From the NCBI GenBank assembly GCA_002437575.1, contig DJQK01000016.1, positions 13,497 to 23,891 of the forward strand: a stretch of 10,395 nt of DNA, read 5' to 3'. Position 1 is the first letter of the stretch. Every line of letters starts with the position of its first letter. Origin of the DNA: Clostridiales bacterium UBA6388. GTDB lineage: Bacteria > Bacillota > Clostridia > Oscillospirales > Oscillospiraceae. The notes under the pieces are model-generated. The model was not told the DNA's origin. It saw only the letters and a list, made by a program, of their open reading frames with translations, and ran no database searches. Made by a program: the position numbers and the translations under genes. Of this stretch, positions 1 to 5,589 are shown piece by piece.

Positions 1-632
1 GGATGTGCGGTGTTGACGATCTGATAGCTCTTCTGGTGCTTGACCATATCCTGCGTCACCGAGCCGCCCTGCACGTTGAGAATATGCGGTGCATAGGTCT
101 TCATGTCTTCGATGAGTCCCAGCGGGGCATTGATCGTTCCCGGCTCGTCAAGCAGCAGACCGATACCGAGGTCCATCTTGAGGAAGGTAAAGCCCATGTC
201 CATGCGCTTTTTCAGTGCCAGACCCATGTCGTGACCGGTGTGCTTGCCGTCGACGTCTGTGTCGCAGTAGACGCGCACGCTGTCGCGGAATTTGCCGCCG
301 AGCATCTGATACAGCGGCACGCCATATGCCTTGCCGGCAAGATCCCAGAGCGCGATCTCGACGCCGGACACGCCGCCGCCCTGGCGCGAATGGTAACCGA
401 ACTGCTTGATCTTATGGAACAGCCGGTCCACATCGCAGGGATTTTCGCCCAGCAGACGGCTCTTGAGCATCGCGGCATAGGTCTTGCTCGAAGCGTCGCG
501 CACCTCGCCGTAGCCTTCAATGCCCTGATTGGTCATGATTTTGATCAGGGTGCAGCGCTTGGGTGCGCCGTCGATGTCGAGAAAACGGATATCGGTAATT
601 TTCAGATCCGAAGGGTTGGAATAGCGATTCAT
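1..632 (-). CDS. Enolase-superfamily enzyme (mandelate racemase/muconate lactonizing family), 3' end outside window
   Basis: The first 210 residues are present and the gene runs off the left edge. Translation starts at the ATG at 632-630 (MNRYSNPSDLKITDIRF), preceded by AGAAAGGAA at good spacing. An N-terminal capping domain covers about residues 10-110, ending in the family-typical segment ALWDLAGKAYGVPLYQMLGG (residues 94-113). The barrel then begins (VYCDTDVDGKHTGHDMG), and the second-strand motif reads FLKMDLG, giving K152-x-D154 where many relatives have KxK. A long insertion rich in G, P and N follows. Members of this superfamily bind Mg2+ and abstract a proton alpha to a carboxylate; many are sugar-acid dehydratases. 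The metal ligands lie beyond the window, so substrate and reaction cannot be assigned. The gene has its own promoter and points away from the rest of the locus. Family assignment is firm; function is unknown. Confidence 0.88.
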   Translation of the reverse strand, partial: MNRYSNPSDLKITDIRFLDIDGAPKRCTLIKIMTNQGIEGYGEVRDASSKTYAAMLKSRLLGENPCDVDRLFHKIKQFGYHSRQGGGVSGVEIALWDLAGKAYGVPLYQMLGGKFRDSVRVYCDTDVDGKHTGHDMGLALKKRMDMGFTFLKMDLGIGLLLDEPGTINAPLGLIEDMKTYAPHILNVQGGSVTQDMVKHQKSYQIVNTAH

Positions 633-687
633 AAGCAGGTTCCTTTCTGGTTTTTCTACATACCTTGTATTCCCGGGTTCTGTTCGT

Positions 688-716
688 ATTGTACCGGGCG
701 GAAACCGGTGCCGCAA
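688..716 (-). promoter_or_regulatory. Promoter of the enolase-superfamily gene
   Basis: Reading the minus strand, TTGCGG (716-711) is separated by 17 bases from TACAAT (693-688), about 55 bases upstream of the start codon. ACCGG and CCGGT arms (693-697 and 705-709) form a small inverted repeat in the spacer that could be an operator. The -10 is good and the -35 only fair, so this is a prediction from consensus matching. Confidence 0.45.
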
Positions 717-717
717 A

Positions 718-963
718 TTATTTCATATTGTGAAACTCTTCTGTGCTGAAGGGCATGCTCCGCCGGCTGCGTTTGCTCCGTGCCGCCTCGATCTCGTGAA
801 GCAGATCGTCTGCGTTCCATTTGGTAGTTGCCGGTCAAGAGCAGTTTATCATCGAACACATGGTCATACGGACAACGGCCCGCTCCATTCAGTCCTTGCG
901 GACTGGTTTCTTATCGCATTGCCTCCGTCGCTTTGCTCCGCCACATTTGTAATAATAGTGCAT
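718..963 (-). pseudogene. Decayed C-terminal fragment of a serine recombinase
   Basis: Read on the minus strand from 963, one frame gives HYYYKCGGAKRRRQCDKKPVRKD (from 960), then a TGA where the family usually has Trp (WIE), then MERAVVRMTM. This matches the zinc beta-ribbon end of large serine recombinases of clostridial elements (pattern YYYKC.GAKR...CDKK.VRK.W). A second in-frame TGA follows, and a neighbouring frame carries the more protein-like CPYDHVFDDKLLLTGNY, suggesting an indel. The original frame then continues as KWNADDLLHEIEAARSKRS to a TAA at 720-718; this last part I do not recognise and it may be another protein. The catalytic N-terminus and first zinc cysteines are missing: the similarity stops exactly where the kinase gene begins at 962. 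This is a relic of a mobile element, certainly non-functional. The zinc-ribbon part is the best supported. Confidence 0.6.
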
Positions 964-1615
964 GTCGAATTTTGTCATTGCCATCACCAGGACCTGCGGT
1001 TCCGGCGGCGGCAGCTACATCGGGAAGAAGCTGGCGGCGGATTACGGCATCGACCTGTATGACCGCAAGCTTCTGCGCCTGGCCTCCGACGACAGCGGCA
1101 TCAACGAAGCGGTCTTTGCACGGGCGGATGAAAACACGCGAAAGACCCTGCTCTACAAGGTATCGCGCAGGATCTATGACGGCAAGCTGATCCCGCCGGA
1201 GAGCGGAAACTTCCTCAGCGATGAAAATCTCTTCAACTATCAGTCCAAAATTCTCCGCGAGCTTCTGAACTGCGAAAGCTATGTCTGCGTCGGTCGGGCA
1301 GCGGATTTTGTCCTGCGGGACAAGCCGAATGTGCTGAAGCTCTACATTGACGCACCATATGAGCGCCGCGTGGAGCGGGAAATTGCCCGCCAGGGCATCA
1401 GCCGTGCGGACGCCGTACGGTACATCGACCGTCTGGACCGTTACCGCGAGAGCTATTACCGTTTCCACACCGGAAGAGTCTGGAAGGATATGGCGAACTA
1501 TGATCTGTGCCTCGATACGGCGGCGCTGGGACCGGACGTCTGCGTGGCAGCGATTGAGCGGATCATTGAGCTGAAATTTGGCGTAACAACGCCCTGTCAT
1601 ACGTCCGGCGTATGA
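962..1615 (+). CDS. Cytidylate kinase-like family protein
   Basis: A 217-residue protein of the P-loop family often annotated cytidylate kinase-like (Cytidylate_kin2 type). The P-loop is ITRTCGSGGGSYIGKKLA (residues 8-25), with the glycine-rich GSGG..IGK form of this family rather than a classic GxxxxGKS. Further family marks are DLYDRKLL (31-38), VCVGRAADFVLRD, LYIDAPYERRVEREIA, and a lid-like segment DRLDRYRESYYRFHTGRVW. Soluble, about full length. Members are presumed to phosphorylate a nucleotide or another small molecule; the substrate is not established and true CMP kinase activity should not be assumed. The start is chosen because MSNFVIAITR aligns with the normal family N-terminus. 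However, there is no Shine-Dalgarno sequence and the upstream bases belong to the recombinase relic, so expression is doubtful. The last 19 bases overlap the 3' end of the convergent gene. Confidence 0.85.
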   Translation: MSNFVIAITRTCGSGGGSYIGKKLAADYGIDLYDRKLLRLASDDSGINEAVFARADENTRKTLLYKVSRRIYDGKLIPPESGNFLSDENLFNYQSKILRELLNCESYVCVGRAADFVLRDKPNVLKLYIDAPYERRVEREIARQGISRADAVRYIDRLDRYRESYYRFHTGRVWKDMANYDLCLDTAALGPDVCVAAIERIIELKFGVTTPCHTSGV

Positions 1616-1950
1616 AGCTGTTCTTCCGATTCGACTCTTTTGCACAGAAAGCGAACCGTATTTTGCAGTTCCTCGCTGAAGCCATCAAGCTCATCCAGCG
1701 AAACTGCGCCATCCGCGATCAGGTGCGCCAGGTCAAACACAACGTTCTGCTTTCGGATTTCAAGCTGCACCCCCGGTTTCCTCCGATCCTCACGGATTCT
1801 TTCATTCAGCGCCCAGAAACGTTCCGATGGTTGGCGGCTGGCATCGGTCAAAAATTCGGCATACTCGCGGGTGAGCTTTTCCATATAGCGTTCCTGCCAA
1901 CCAGGAAGCCTCTCGCGGAACAGTTTCCAATCGTTCTTTGACAGTTCCAT
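1597..1950 (-). CDS. Conserved clostridial hypothetical protein, 117 aa
   Basis: A small, highly charged, probably all-helical soluble protein beginning MELSKNDWKLFRERLPGWQE. The start is supported by GAGGGATGAAAA directly upstream of the ATG at 1950 and by a good promoter (1991-2020). No membrane segment, signal peptide or catalytic motif is visible. Proteins of this look (MELSKNDWKL...GWQE.YMEKL.KEY) are widespread in Clostridia, and to my recollection some carry the label multidrug transporter, which the sequence does not support since nothing in it is hydrophobic enough to cross a membrane. The C-terminus (LCKRVESEEQLHTPDV) overlaps the end of the kinase gene by 19 bases in convergent orientation, with no terminator between them. 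It is divergent from vapBC. Function unknown. Confidence 0.8.
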   Translation of the reverse strand: MELSKNDWKLFRERLPGWQERYMEKLTREYAEFLTDASRQPSERFWALNERIREDRRKPGVQLEIRKQNVVFDLAHLIADGAVSLDELDGFSEELQNTVRFLCKRVESEEQLHTPDV

Positions 1951-1990
1951 TTTTCATCCCTCTTTCTGTACCCTATATGATTGCGTTCTC

Positions 1991-2020
1991 AGTATACTCT
2001 ACAGCTGAAGTTTGCGTCAA
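1991..2020 (-). promoter_or_regulatory. Promoter of the 117-aa hypothetical gene
   Basis: On the minus strand TTGACG (2020-2015) is followed after 18 bases by TATACT (1996-1991). The predicted transcript starts near 1984, giving a leader of about 35 bases before the ATG at 1950. Both boxes are near consensus. Confidence 0.6.
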
Positions 2021-2052
2021 TACACTTCGGCTGAGAGAATCGGATTCACCTA

Positions 2053-2081
2053 TTGGCAGATAATATATCCTGTGATATATA
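2053..2081 (+). promoter_or_regulatory. vapBC promoter with overlapping palindromic operator
   Basis: TTGGCA (2053-2058), 17 bases, then TATATA (2076-2081). A perfect inverted repeat ATATATC-CTGT-GATATAT (2063-2080) covers the spacer and most of the -10 box. VapB or VapBC complexes typically bind inverted repeats over their own promoter, so this is the likely autoregulatory operator. A second repeat copy was not seen. Confidence 0.55.
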
Positions 2082-2102
2082 CTATTTGGGGAGGTGATCA
2101 CA

Positions 2103-2333
2103 ATGGAAACAGCAAAAATCTTTGAGATCGGCAGAAGTCAGGCTGTGCGCCTGCCGAAAAAGTTCCGTTTCAAAACAGACGAAGTGATCGTCCAGCAGCT
2201 TGGTGACGCTGTGATCCTCGTTCCGAAGGAATCCATGTGGCAGACTTTTATGGACGGTCTGAACAGCTTCACTGACGATATTTTTGAGGGCGGTCGGAAT
2301 CAGGGCGTCCAAGAGGAGCGTGAGAGTCTGTGA
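2103..2333 (+). CDS. vapB: VapB-type antitoxin, 76 aa
   Basis: Antitoxin of a type II VapBC module. The N-terminus METAKIFEIGRSQAVRLPKKFRF (residues 1-23) is the classic swapped-hairpin AbrB/MazE-like DNA-binding domain of VapB, which dimerises and binds the operator. The C-terminal part (about 45-76, with MWQTFMDGLNSFTDDIFEGG) is the acidic, flexible region expected to wrap around the PIN-domain toxin. The ATG at 2103 is chosen over an in-frame GTG at 2094 because GGGGAGG (2088-2094) sits 8 bases before it, and the GTG lies inside that ribosome site. Its stop overlaps the toxin start by four bases (GTGA), so the pair is translationally coupled, the usual layout for maintaining antitoxin excess. 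Under the control of the palindromic promoter at 2053-2081. Confidence 0.92.
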   Translation: METAKIFEIGRSQAVRLPKKFRFKTDEVIVQQLGDAVILVPKESMWQTFMDGLNSFTDDIFEGGRNQGVQEERESL

Positions 2334-2731
2334 CATATATGCTGGAAACCAATATCTGCATCTGCGCGATGAAAAACAAGCCGGAACAGGTATTGCAGCG
2401 GCTGAAAAAGGAACTGAACAGCGGCGTCTGCATTTCCTCCATCACATTGGCTGAACTGGAGTACGGGATGAAGCACAGCTCCAATCCTGTAAAAAACGAG
2501 CAGGCGCTGCTTCGCTTTCTGGTTCCCTTGAGCATTCTGCCCTTTGGTACGGCAGCGGCTTCCAGGTATGGAGAAATTCACGCCTACCTTCAGCGCAGCG
2601 GAACACCGATTGGTCCGCTGGATATGCTGATTGCCGCGCACGCCAGATCGGAGGACATGATCCTTGTGACGAACAACGTCTGCGAGTTTGAGCGTGTGCC
2701 TGATTTGGAAGTTGAAAACTGGGTCGAGTAA
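2330..2731 (+). CDS. vapC: VapC-type PIN-domain ribonuclease toxin, 133 aa
   Basis: Single PIN domain, full family length. VapC toxins are Mg2+-dependent endoribonucleases; some enteric homologues cleave initiator tRNA, but the target here is unknown. Acidic-site candidates are E6 (MLETN), E42 (LAELEYG), D98 (GPLDMLIAAHA) and the N115/N116-E119 region (LVTNNVCEFERV). The first position is normally Asp (LDTN); here it is Glu, a conservative but unusual change at a metal ligand. The start is the GTG at 2330, with GAGGAG (2313-2318) 11 bases upstream and a GTGA overlap with vapB. An in-frame ATG at 2339 would give a protein three residues shorter and is the alternative. A strong terminator follows 34 bases after the stop. 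Confidence 0.92.
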   Translation: MTYMLETNICICAMKNKPEQVLQRLKKELNSGVCISSITLAELEYGMKHSSNPVKNEQALLRFLVPLSILPFGTAAASRYGEIHAYLQRSGTPIGPLDMLIAAHARSEDMILVTNNVCEFERVPDLEVENWVE

Positions 2732-2764
2732 CGACCGTTTATAAAAAGGCTTAATCTTTGTTTA

Positions 2765-2796
2765 CAGCGGCGCAGTTTTTGCGCCGCTGGTCTTTT
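2765..2796 (+). terminator. Rho-independent terminator of vapBC
   Basis: Perfect 10-bp stem CAGCGGCGCA (2765-2774) / TGCGCCGCTG (2780-2789), loop GTTTT, then GTCTTTT. It sits just downstream of vapC and marks the end of that operon. Confidence 0.85.
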
Positions 2797-2831
2797 GATC
2801 TGCTCCAGACCGGATCAAAGCGCCGGAAGTG

Positions 2832-2870
2832 AAAAATCGCCGCCTGCCGAAGTTTTTCCGGCAGGCGGCG
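2832..2870 (-). terminator. Rho-independent terminator for minus-strand transcripts
   Basis: Perfect 12-bp stem CGCCGCCTGCCG (2838-2849) / CGGCAGGCGGCG (2859-2870) with a 9-base loop. Read on the minus strand it is followed by ATTTTTC (2837-2831), a terminator tail; on the plus strand no T-run follows. The nearest minus-strand gene ends at 3264, so it implies either a 3' untranslated region of about 400 bases or an unrecognised short transcript. Confidence 0.65.
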
Positions 2871-3263
2871 TGCGCTTCTATGTTCATTTTTGCCGTTCGC
2901 CGACACTCGCCACAAAACCGCCGATCGACGATGACCGCATATACGTCAGATTTCCTGCGGCTGCCTGACAGCCGTTGGCGATATCCGCTGCTTTTTTTTG
3001 CACGAAAATCAGGCTGATTTTACAGACGCGTACCGGCAGGCATCATCTCGTTTTCTCTCTGCCGCCTCTTTCCGTTTTGGCAGTACAAACAGCTGCCGCA
3101 GAAGAGGGACGGATTCCGTGGCAGAGTCAACCGCCATAAACCAGACAAAGCGCTCCCGTCGATTGGATCGGGGTTTCCTTCGCATCCTGCATCTGCGAGA
3201 TTCCCGGCGTGCTCTGACCGGACTTCCATCAAGGCAGACGCCGCGAAGAAATGGAGCTATTTT
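2871..3263. other. Long stretch with no recognisable gene
   Basis: 393 bases between the minus-strand terminator and the isomerase stop. Open frames exist on both strands, but none has a ribosome site or a recognisable product. The longest protein-like patch is minus-strand, around RERFVWFMAVDSATESVPLLRQLFVLPKRKE..., without a good start; I could not assign it. Small hairpins are present: CGGCTG-CCTGA-CAGCCG (2958-2974) and AAAATCAG-G-CTGATTTT (3005-3021), the latter beside a run of eight T (2992-2999). It may be a 3' untranslated region, a decayed gene, or an interspersed repeat. Confidence 0.4.
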
Positions 3264-4184
3264 TCAGATCACAAACTGTTCCAGATAGCGCTTGCTCAGC
3301 CGCAGGGACTTCAGCACCGCCTCTTCGCTGCCCTCGAACGCCTTATCCTCCACCTCAATGCAGGTGAAGCCGTCATAGCCGATGTCGGTCAGCGCGGATA
3401 CGAACTTGCCCCAGTCCACATCGCCCAAACCGGGCAGCTTGGGAGACATGAACTCCAGAGGATACGCCATCACGCCCACCTGCGCCAGTTTCTCCGGGTA
3501 CAGCTTGATGTCCTTGTAATGCACGTGGAAGATTTTGTCTCTGAACGCATACAGGGGCTTGATGTAATCGATCATCTGCCAGACAAAGTGGCTGGGATCG
3601 TAATTGATGCCCAGATTGCTGCTGGGCAGAATCTCAAAAACCTTCTGCCAGATAACCGGCGTGGTCATCAGGTTCTGCCCGCCGGGCCACTGGTCGCGTC
3701 CAAAGAGCATCGGGCAGTTTTCGATCGCGATTTTCACGCCAAGCTCCTCCGCCAGAGCGACGATGGGCGGCCATACCTGCCGGACCAGCTCCAGATTTTC
3801 CTCCACACTTCTGGTCTGATCCCGTCCGATGAAGGTGGTGACCATGTTGACGCCCAGCTTTGCGCTGGCACGGATGACGTGCATCAGATGCCCGACATTG
3901 GCATCGCGTTTTTCCGGGTCTGCGTCCATGGTGTTGGGATAGAATGCCAGGGCGGAAATTTCCACATTGCGGGCGGACGCGTAGTCCAGAATATGAGCGG
4001 CATAGGCGTCGTCCTCGCACACCCGTACCACGTCGATGTGGCTGACGCCGGCGTAACGGCGCTCTGCCTTCCCGGCGGGCCAGCAGGCCACCTCCACGCA
4101 GGTAAAGCCCAGTTCCGACACGATGTCGATCATCTTTTCATACTCATACTGCTCCAGAATGGCAGTTACCAGACCCATTTTCAT
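3264..4184 (-). CDS. Sugar phosphate isomerase/epimerase (TIM barrel, AP endonuclease 2 family)
   Basis: A 306-residue cytoplasmic TIM barrel of the xylose-isomerase-like/AP_endonuc_2 family. Members isomerise or epimerise sugars, keto-sugars or inosoles using a divalent metal. The expected metal-ligand segments are present in order: IAIENC (E155), INYDPSHF (D196, H199), FHVHYKD (H220/H222, D225) and CIEVED (E277). The start is the ATG at 4184, preceded by AAAGGAG at 8 bases and giving the standard barrel opening MKMGLVTAILEQYEYEKMIDIVSELGFTCVEV. The frame stays open for 84 more codons upstream, but that extension includes the promoter and looks unlike the family, so it is rejected. The gene is divergent from the LacI-oxidoreductase-ABC operon and very likely works on the same substrate. 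This pairing of isomerase and Gfo/Idh/MocA oxidoreductase resembles inositol and keto-sugar pathways. Exact reaction unknown. Confidence 0.88.
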   Translation of the reverse strand: MKMGLVTAILEQYEYEKMIDIVSELGFTCVEVACWPAGKAERRYAGVSHIDVVRVCEDDAYAAHILDYASARNVEISALAFYPNTMDADPEKRDANVGHLMHVIRASAKLGVNMVTTFIGRDQTRSVEENLELVRQVWPPIVALAEELGVKIAIENCPMLFGRDQWPGGQNLMTTPVIWQKVFEILPSSNLGINYDPSHFVWQMIDYIKPLYAFRDKIFHVHYKDIKLYPEKLAQVGVMAYPLEFMSPKLPGLGDVDWGKFVSALTDIGYDGFTCIEVEDKAFEGSEEAVLKSLRLSKRYLEQFVI

Positions 4185-4340
4185 CGGCCTTGCTCCTTTC
4201 ACAGCACCTGCTTCCGGCAGCACCGCAGGACGGCGCTTCTTCCGGAACTGCCGGCAGCGGACCGCTTGCCCGGTCAAGATCCGGCGCAGAACGCTCCTGT
4301 GCGCTCCGGCATACGCAGATGCGCGGTATTTCATGGTCTT

Positions 4341-4369
4341 AAAGTAATCAGAAAAGCTTGCTTTGTCAA
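4341..4369 (-). promoter_or_regulatory. Promoter of the isomerase gene
   Basis: On the minus strand, consensus TTGACA (4369-4364), 17 bases, then TACTTT (4346-4341). Transcription would begin near 4334, leaving a leader of about 150 bases before the ATG at 4184. Confidence 0.6.
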
Positions 4370-4472
4370 GAAAAAAAACGACGAGCGGCAGAAGGATTGT
4401 GCACTCTGACAAAAACGCCTGCGCAAATGTTGGCAAAATAGCTGAAATTCCGTGTGCTCCACATCATATTTC

Positions 4473-4502
4473 TTGACAGATTGCTGTGGGGGCTGTTATG
4501 AT
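4473..4502 (+). promoter_or_regulatory. Promoter of the LacI-oxidoreductase-ABC operon
   Basis: Consensus TTGACA (4473-4478), 18 bases, then TATGAT (4497-4502). The start of transcription would be near 4509, immediately before the palindrome at 4514-4533, and 52 bases before the regulator's ATG. Confidence 0.65.
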
Positions 4503-4513
4503 AAACGTGTAAG

Positions 4514-4533
4514 AAATGTAATCCATTACATTT
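4514..4533. promoter_or_regulatory. LacI-family operator (perfect palindrome)
   Basis: AAATGTAAT-CC-ATTACATTT is a perfect 9+9 inverted repeat. Its core TGTAATCCATTACA (4517-4530) has the 14-base geometry usual for LacI-family operators (TGTAAnCGnTTACA-like), with CC in place of the central CG. It lies at about +5 to +25 of the predicted transcript, a roadblock/repression position, and just upstream of the gene for a LacI-family protein. Autorepression relieved by a sugar ligand is the likely mode. No second copy of the full site was seen in the window. Confidence 0.7.
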
Positions 4534-4560
4534 TGAGCTTCACGAATGGAGGTCTCCCGC

Positions 4561-5571
4561 ATGGTAACGATCGGCGAGGTAGCAAAATATGCGGGCGTTT
4601 CTGTGGCGACGGTCTCCAGAGTGCTCAATGGCAGCGAATCGGTAAAGCCGGCAACAGCCCAGCGGGTGAAGGAGGCCATACAGAAGCTGGATTACGTACC
4701 CAACCAGTCGGCGCGAAACCTGCGCCGAAGCGAAAGCCGCGTGATCCTGACGCTGGCCCCGAACTTTTCCAACCCCTACTACTCCAGCATTCTGACCGGT
4801 ATCGGCGATCTTGCCAACCACAGCGCATACAGCGTGCTGATCTGCAACACGGGCGGACAGTCGGAAAACGAAGCGCGTTTTCTGAAGATGCTCGATGCGC
4901 ACCGGGCCGACGGCGCCATCTTTCTGGGCTGCCGCAAGGATAACCCTCTGCTGAAGGACTACGCCCAGCGCTATCCCATCGTCCAGTGCTGCGAGTATGT
5001 ACCGGAGCTGGAGCAGCCTTCCGTTTCCATCGACAATTATGCCGCCGCCGTTGAAACGATGCAGTATCTTCTCGCGCAGGGACACCGCCGCATTGCGCTG
5101 CTCAGTGCGGACAACGCCTTTATTTCCACGGAGCTTCGCCGCCGCGGATACGAAGATGCGCTGCAAAAAGCGAACCTGCCCTGCGCTGGAGAGCTGGTCG
5201 CCATGGCCGACGCGGATTACTCCTACAGCTCCGGCCTTGCCGCGGCAGACCGGCTGCTGCGCGCCGATCCCTGTCCCACCGCCGTGTTCTGCGTGTCGGA
5301 CATTCTGGCCCTCAGCGTGATCTCCCGCGCCCACGATCTGGGGCTTCGGGTGCCGGAGGATCTGTCGGTGACCGGATTTGACGACGTGGATTACACCACC
5401 ATGTTCCATCCCCATCTGACCACCGTTGCCCAGCCCTGCTATCGAATGGGACAGGTAAGCCTGGAGATCCTGCTGCATATGCTGCGCGAAGAACAGGCGC
5501 CCCGGAAACGAACGTTTTTACCGCATAAGCTGGTACTGCGCGAGTCCGTCTCACCGCTGGATGAAAAATAA
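4561..5571 (+). CDS. LacI-family transcriptional regulator
   Basis: A 336-residue repressor. The N-terminal helix-turn-helix is MVTIGEVAKYAGVSVATVSRVLNG (residues 1-24), followed by the hinge helix YVPNQSARNL (45-54) that inserts into the operator minor groove. The remainder is a periplasmic-binding-protein-like effector domain with family marks SNPYYSSILTGI, FLGCRKDNPL, VSIDNYAAA, GHRRIALLS, AVFCVSDILAL and LSVTGFDDVDYTTMFHPHLTTVAQP. The ATG at 4561 is chosen because GGAGG (4548-4552) is 8 bases upstream and because family members begin M-x-T-I-x-x-V-A; an ATG at 4546 overlaps that ribosome site. It is the first gene of the operon and is followed after 18 bases by the oxidoreductase. The ligand is presumably the transported sugar or its catabolite. 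Confidence 0.95.
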   Translation: MVTIGEVAKYAGVSVATVSRVLNGSESVKPATAQRVKEAIQKLDYVPNQSARNLRRSESRVILTLAPNFSNPYYSSILTGIGDLANHSAYSVLICNTGGQSENEARFLKMLDAHRADGAIFLGCRKDNPLLKDYAQRYPIVQCCEYVPELEQPSVSIDNYAAAVETMQYLLAQGHRRIALLSADNAFISTELRRRGYEDALQKANLPCAGELVAMADADYSYSSGLAAADRLLRADPCPTAVFCVSDILALSVISRAHDLGLRVPEDLSVTGFDDVDYTTMFHPHLTTVAQPCYRMGQVSLEILLHMLREEQAPRKRTFLPHKLVLRESVSPLDEK

Positions 5572-5589
5572 AACAAAGGAGAAACGAAT

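Larger units (their letters stand above)
4185..4560. other. Divergent intergenic control region
   Basis: 376 bases between the isomerase and regulator start codons. It contains the minus-strand promoter (4341-4369) with a leader of about 150 bases, the plus-strand promoter (4473-4502) and the 20-base palindrome (4514-4533). The leader (4185-4335) is GC-rich and contains GGCAGCACCGCA (4216-4227), identical to the first 12 bases of one end of the mobile element at 6665-6825 read on the opposite strand. No small gene is evident. Confidence 0.7.

Noticed and set aside
911..1645. A 244-codon minus-strand open frame opposite the kinase gene
   Set aside because: Antisense shadow of the kinase; no start signal and no recognisable product.
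2829..3288. Two plus-strand open frames (62 and 96 codons) in the gene-free stretch
   Set aside because: Arg/Ser-rich translations without ribosome sites or recognisable similarity; the first starts before and reads across a perfect terminator stem.
4185..4436. N-terminal extension of the isomerase (84 extra codons)
   Set aside because: A strong ribosome site and the conserved barrel N-terminus place the start at 4184, and the extension overlaps a consensus promoter.
4498..4512. Possible CcpA catabolite-repression (cre) site around TGATAAACGTGT
   Set aside because: The spacing of the half-sites does not fit the cre consensus, and the perfect LacI-type palindrome beside it explains the region better.
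4540..5478. A 312-codon minus-strand open frame opposite the LacI-family gene
   Set aside because: Antisense shadow; the plus-strand frame has complete LacI-family domain structure and a proper ribosome site.
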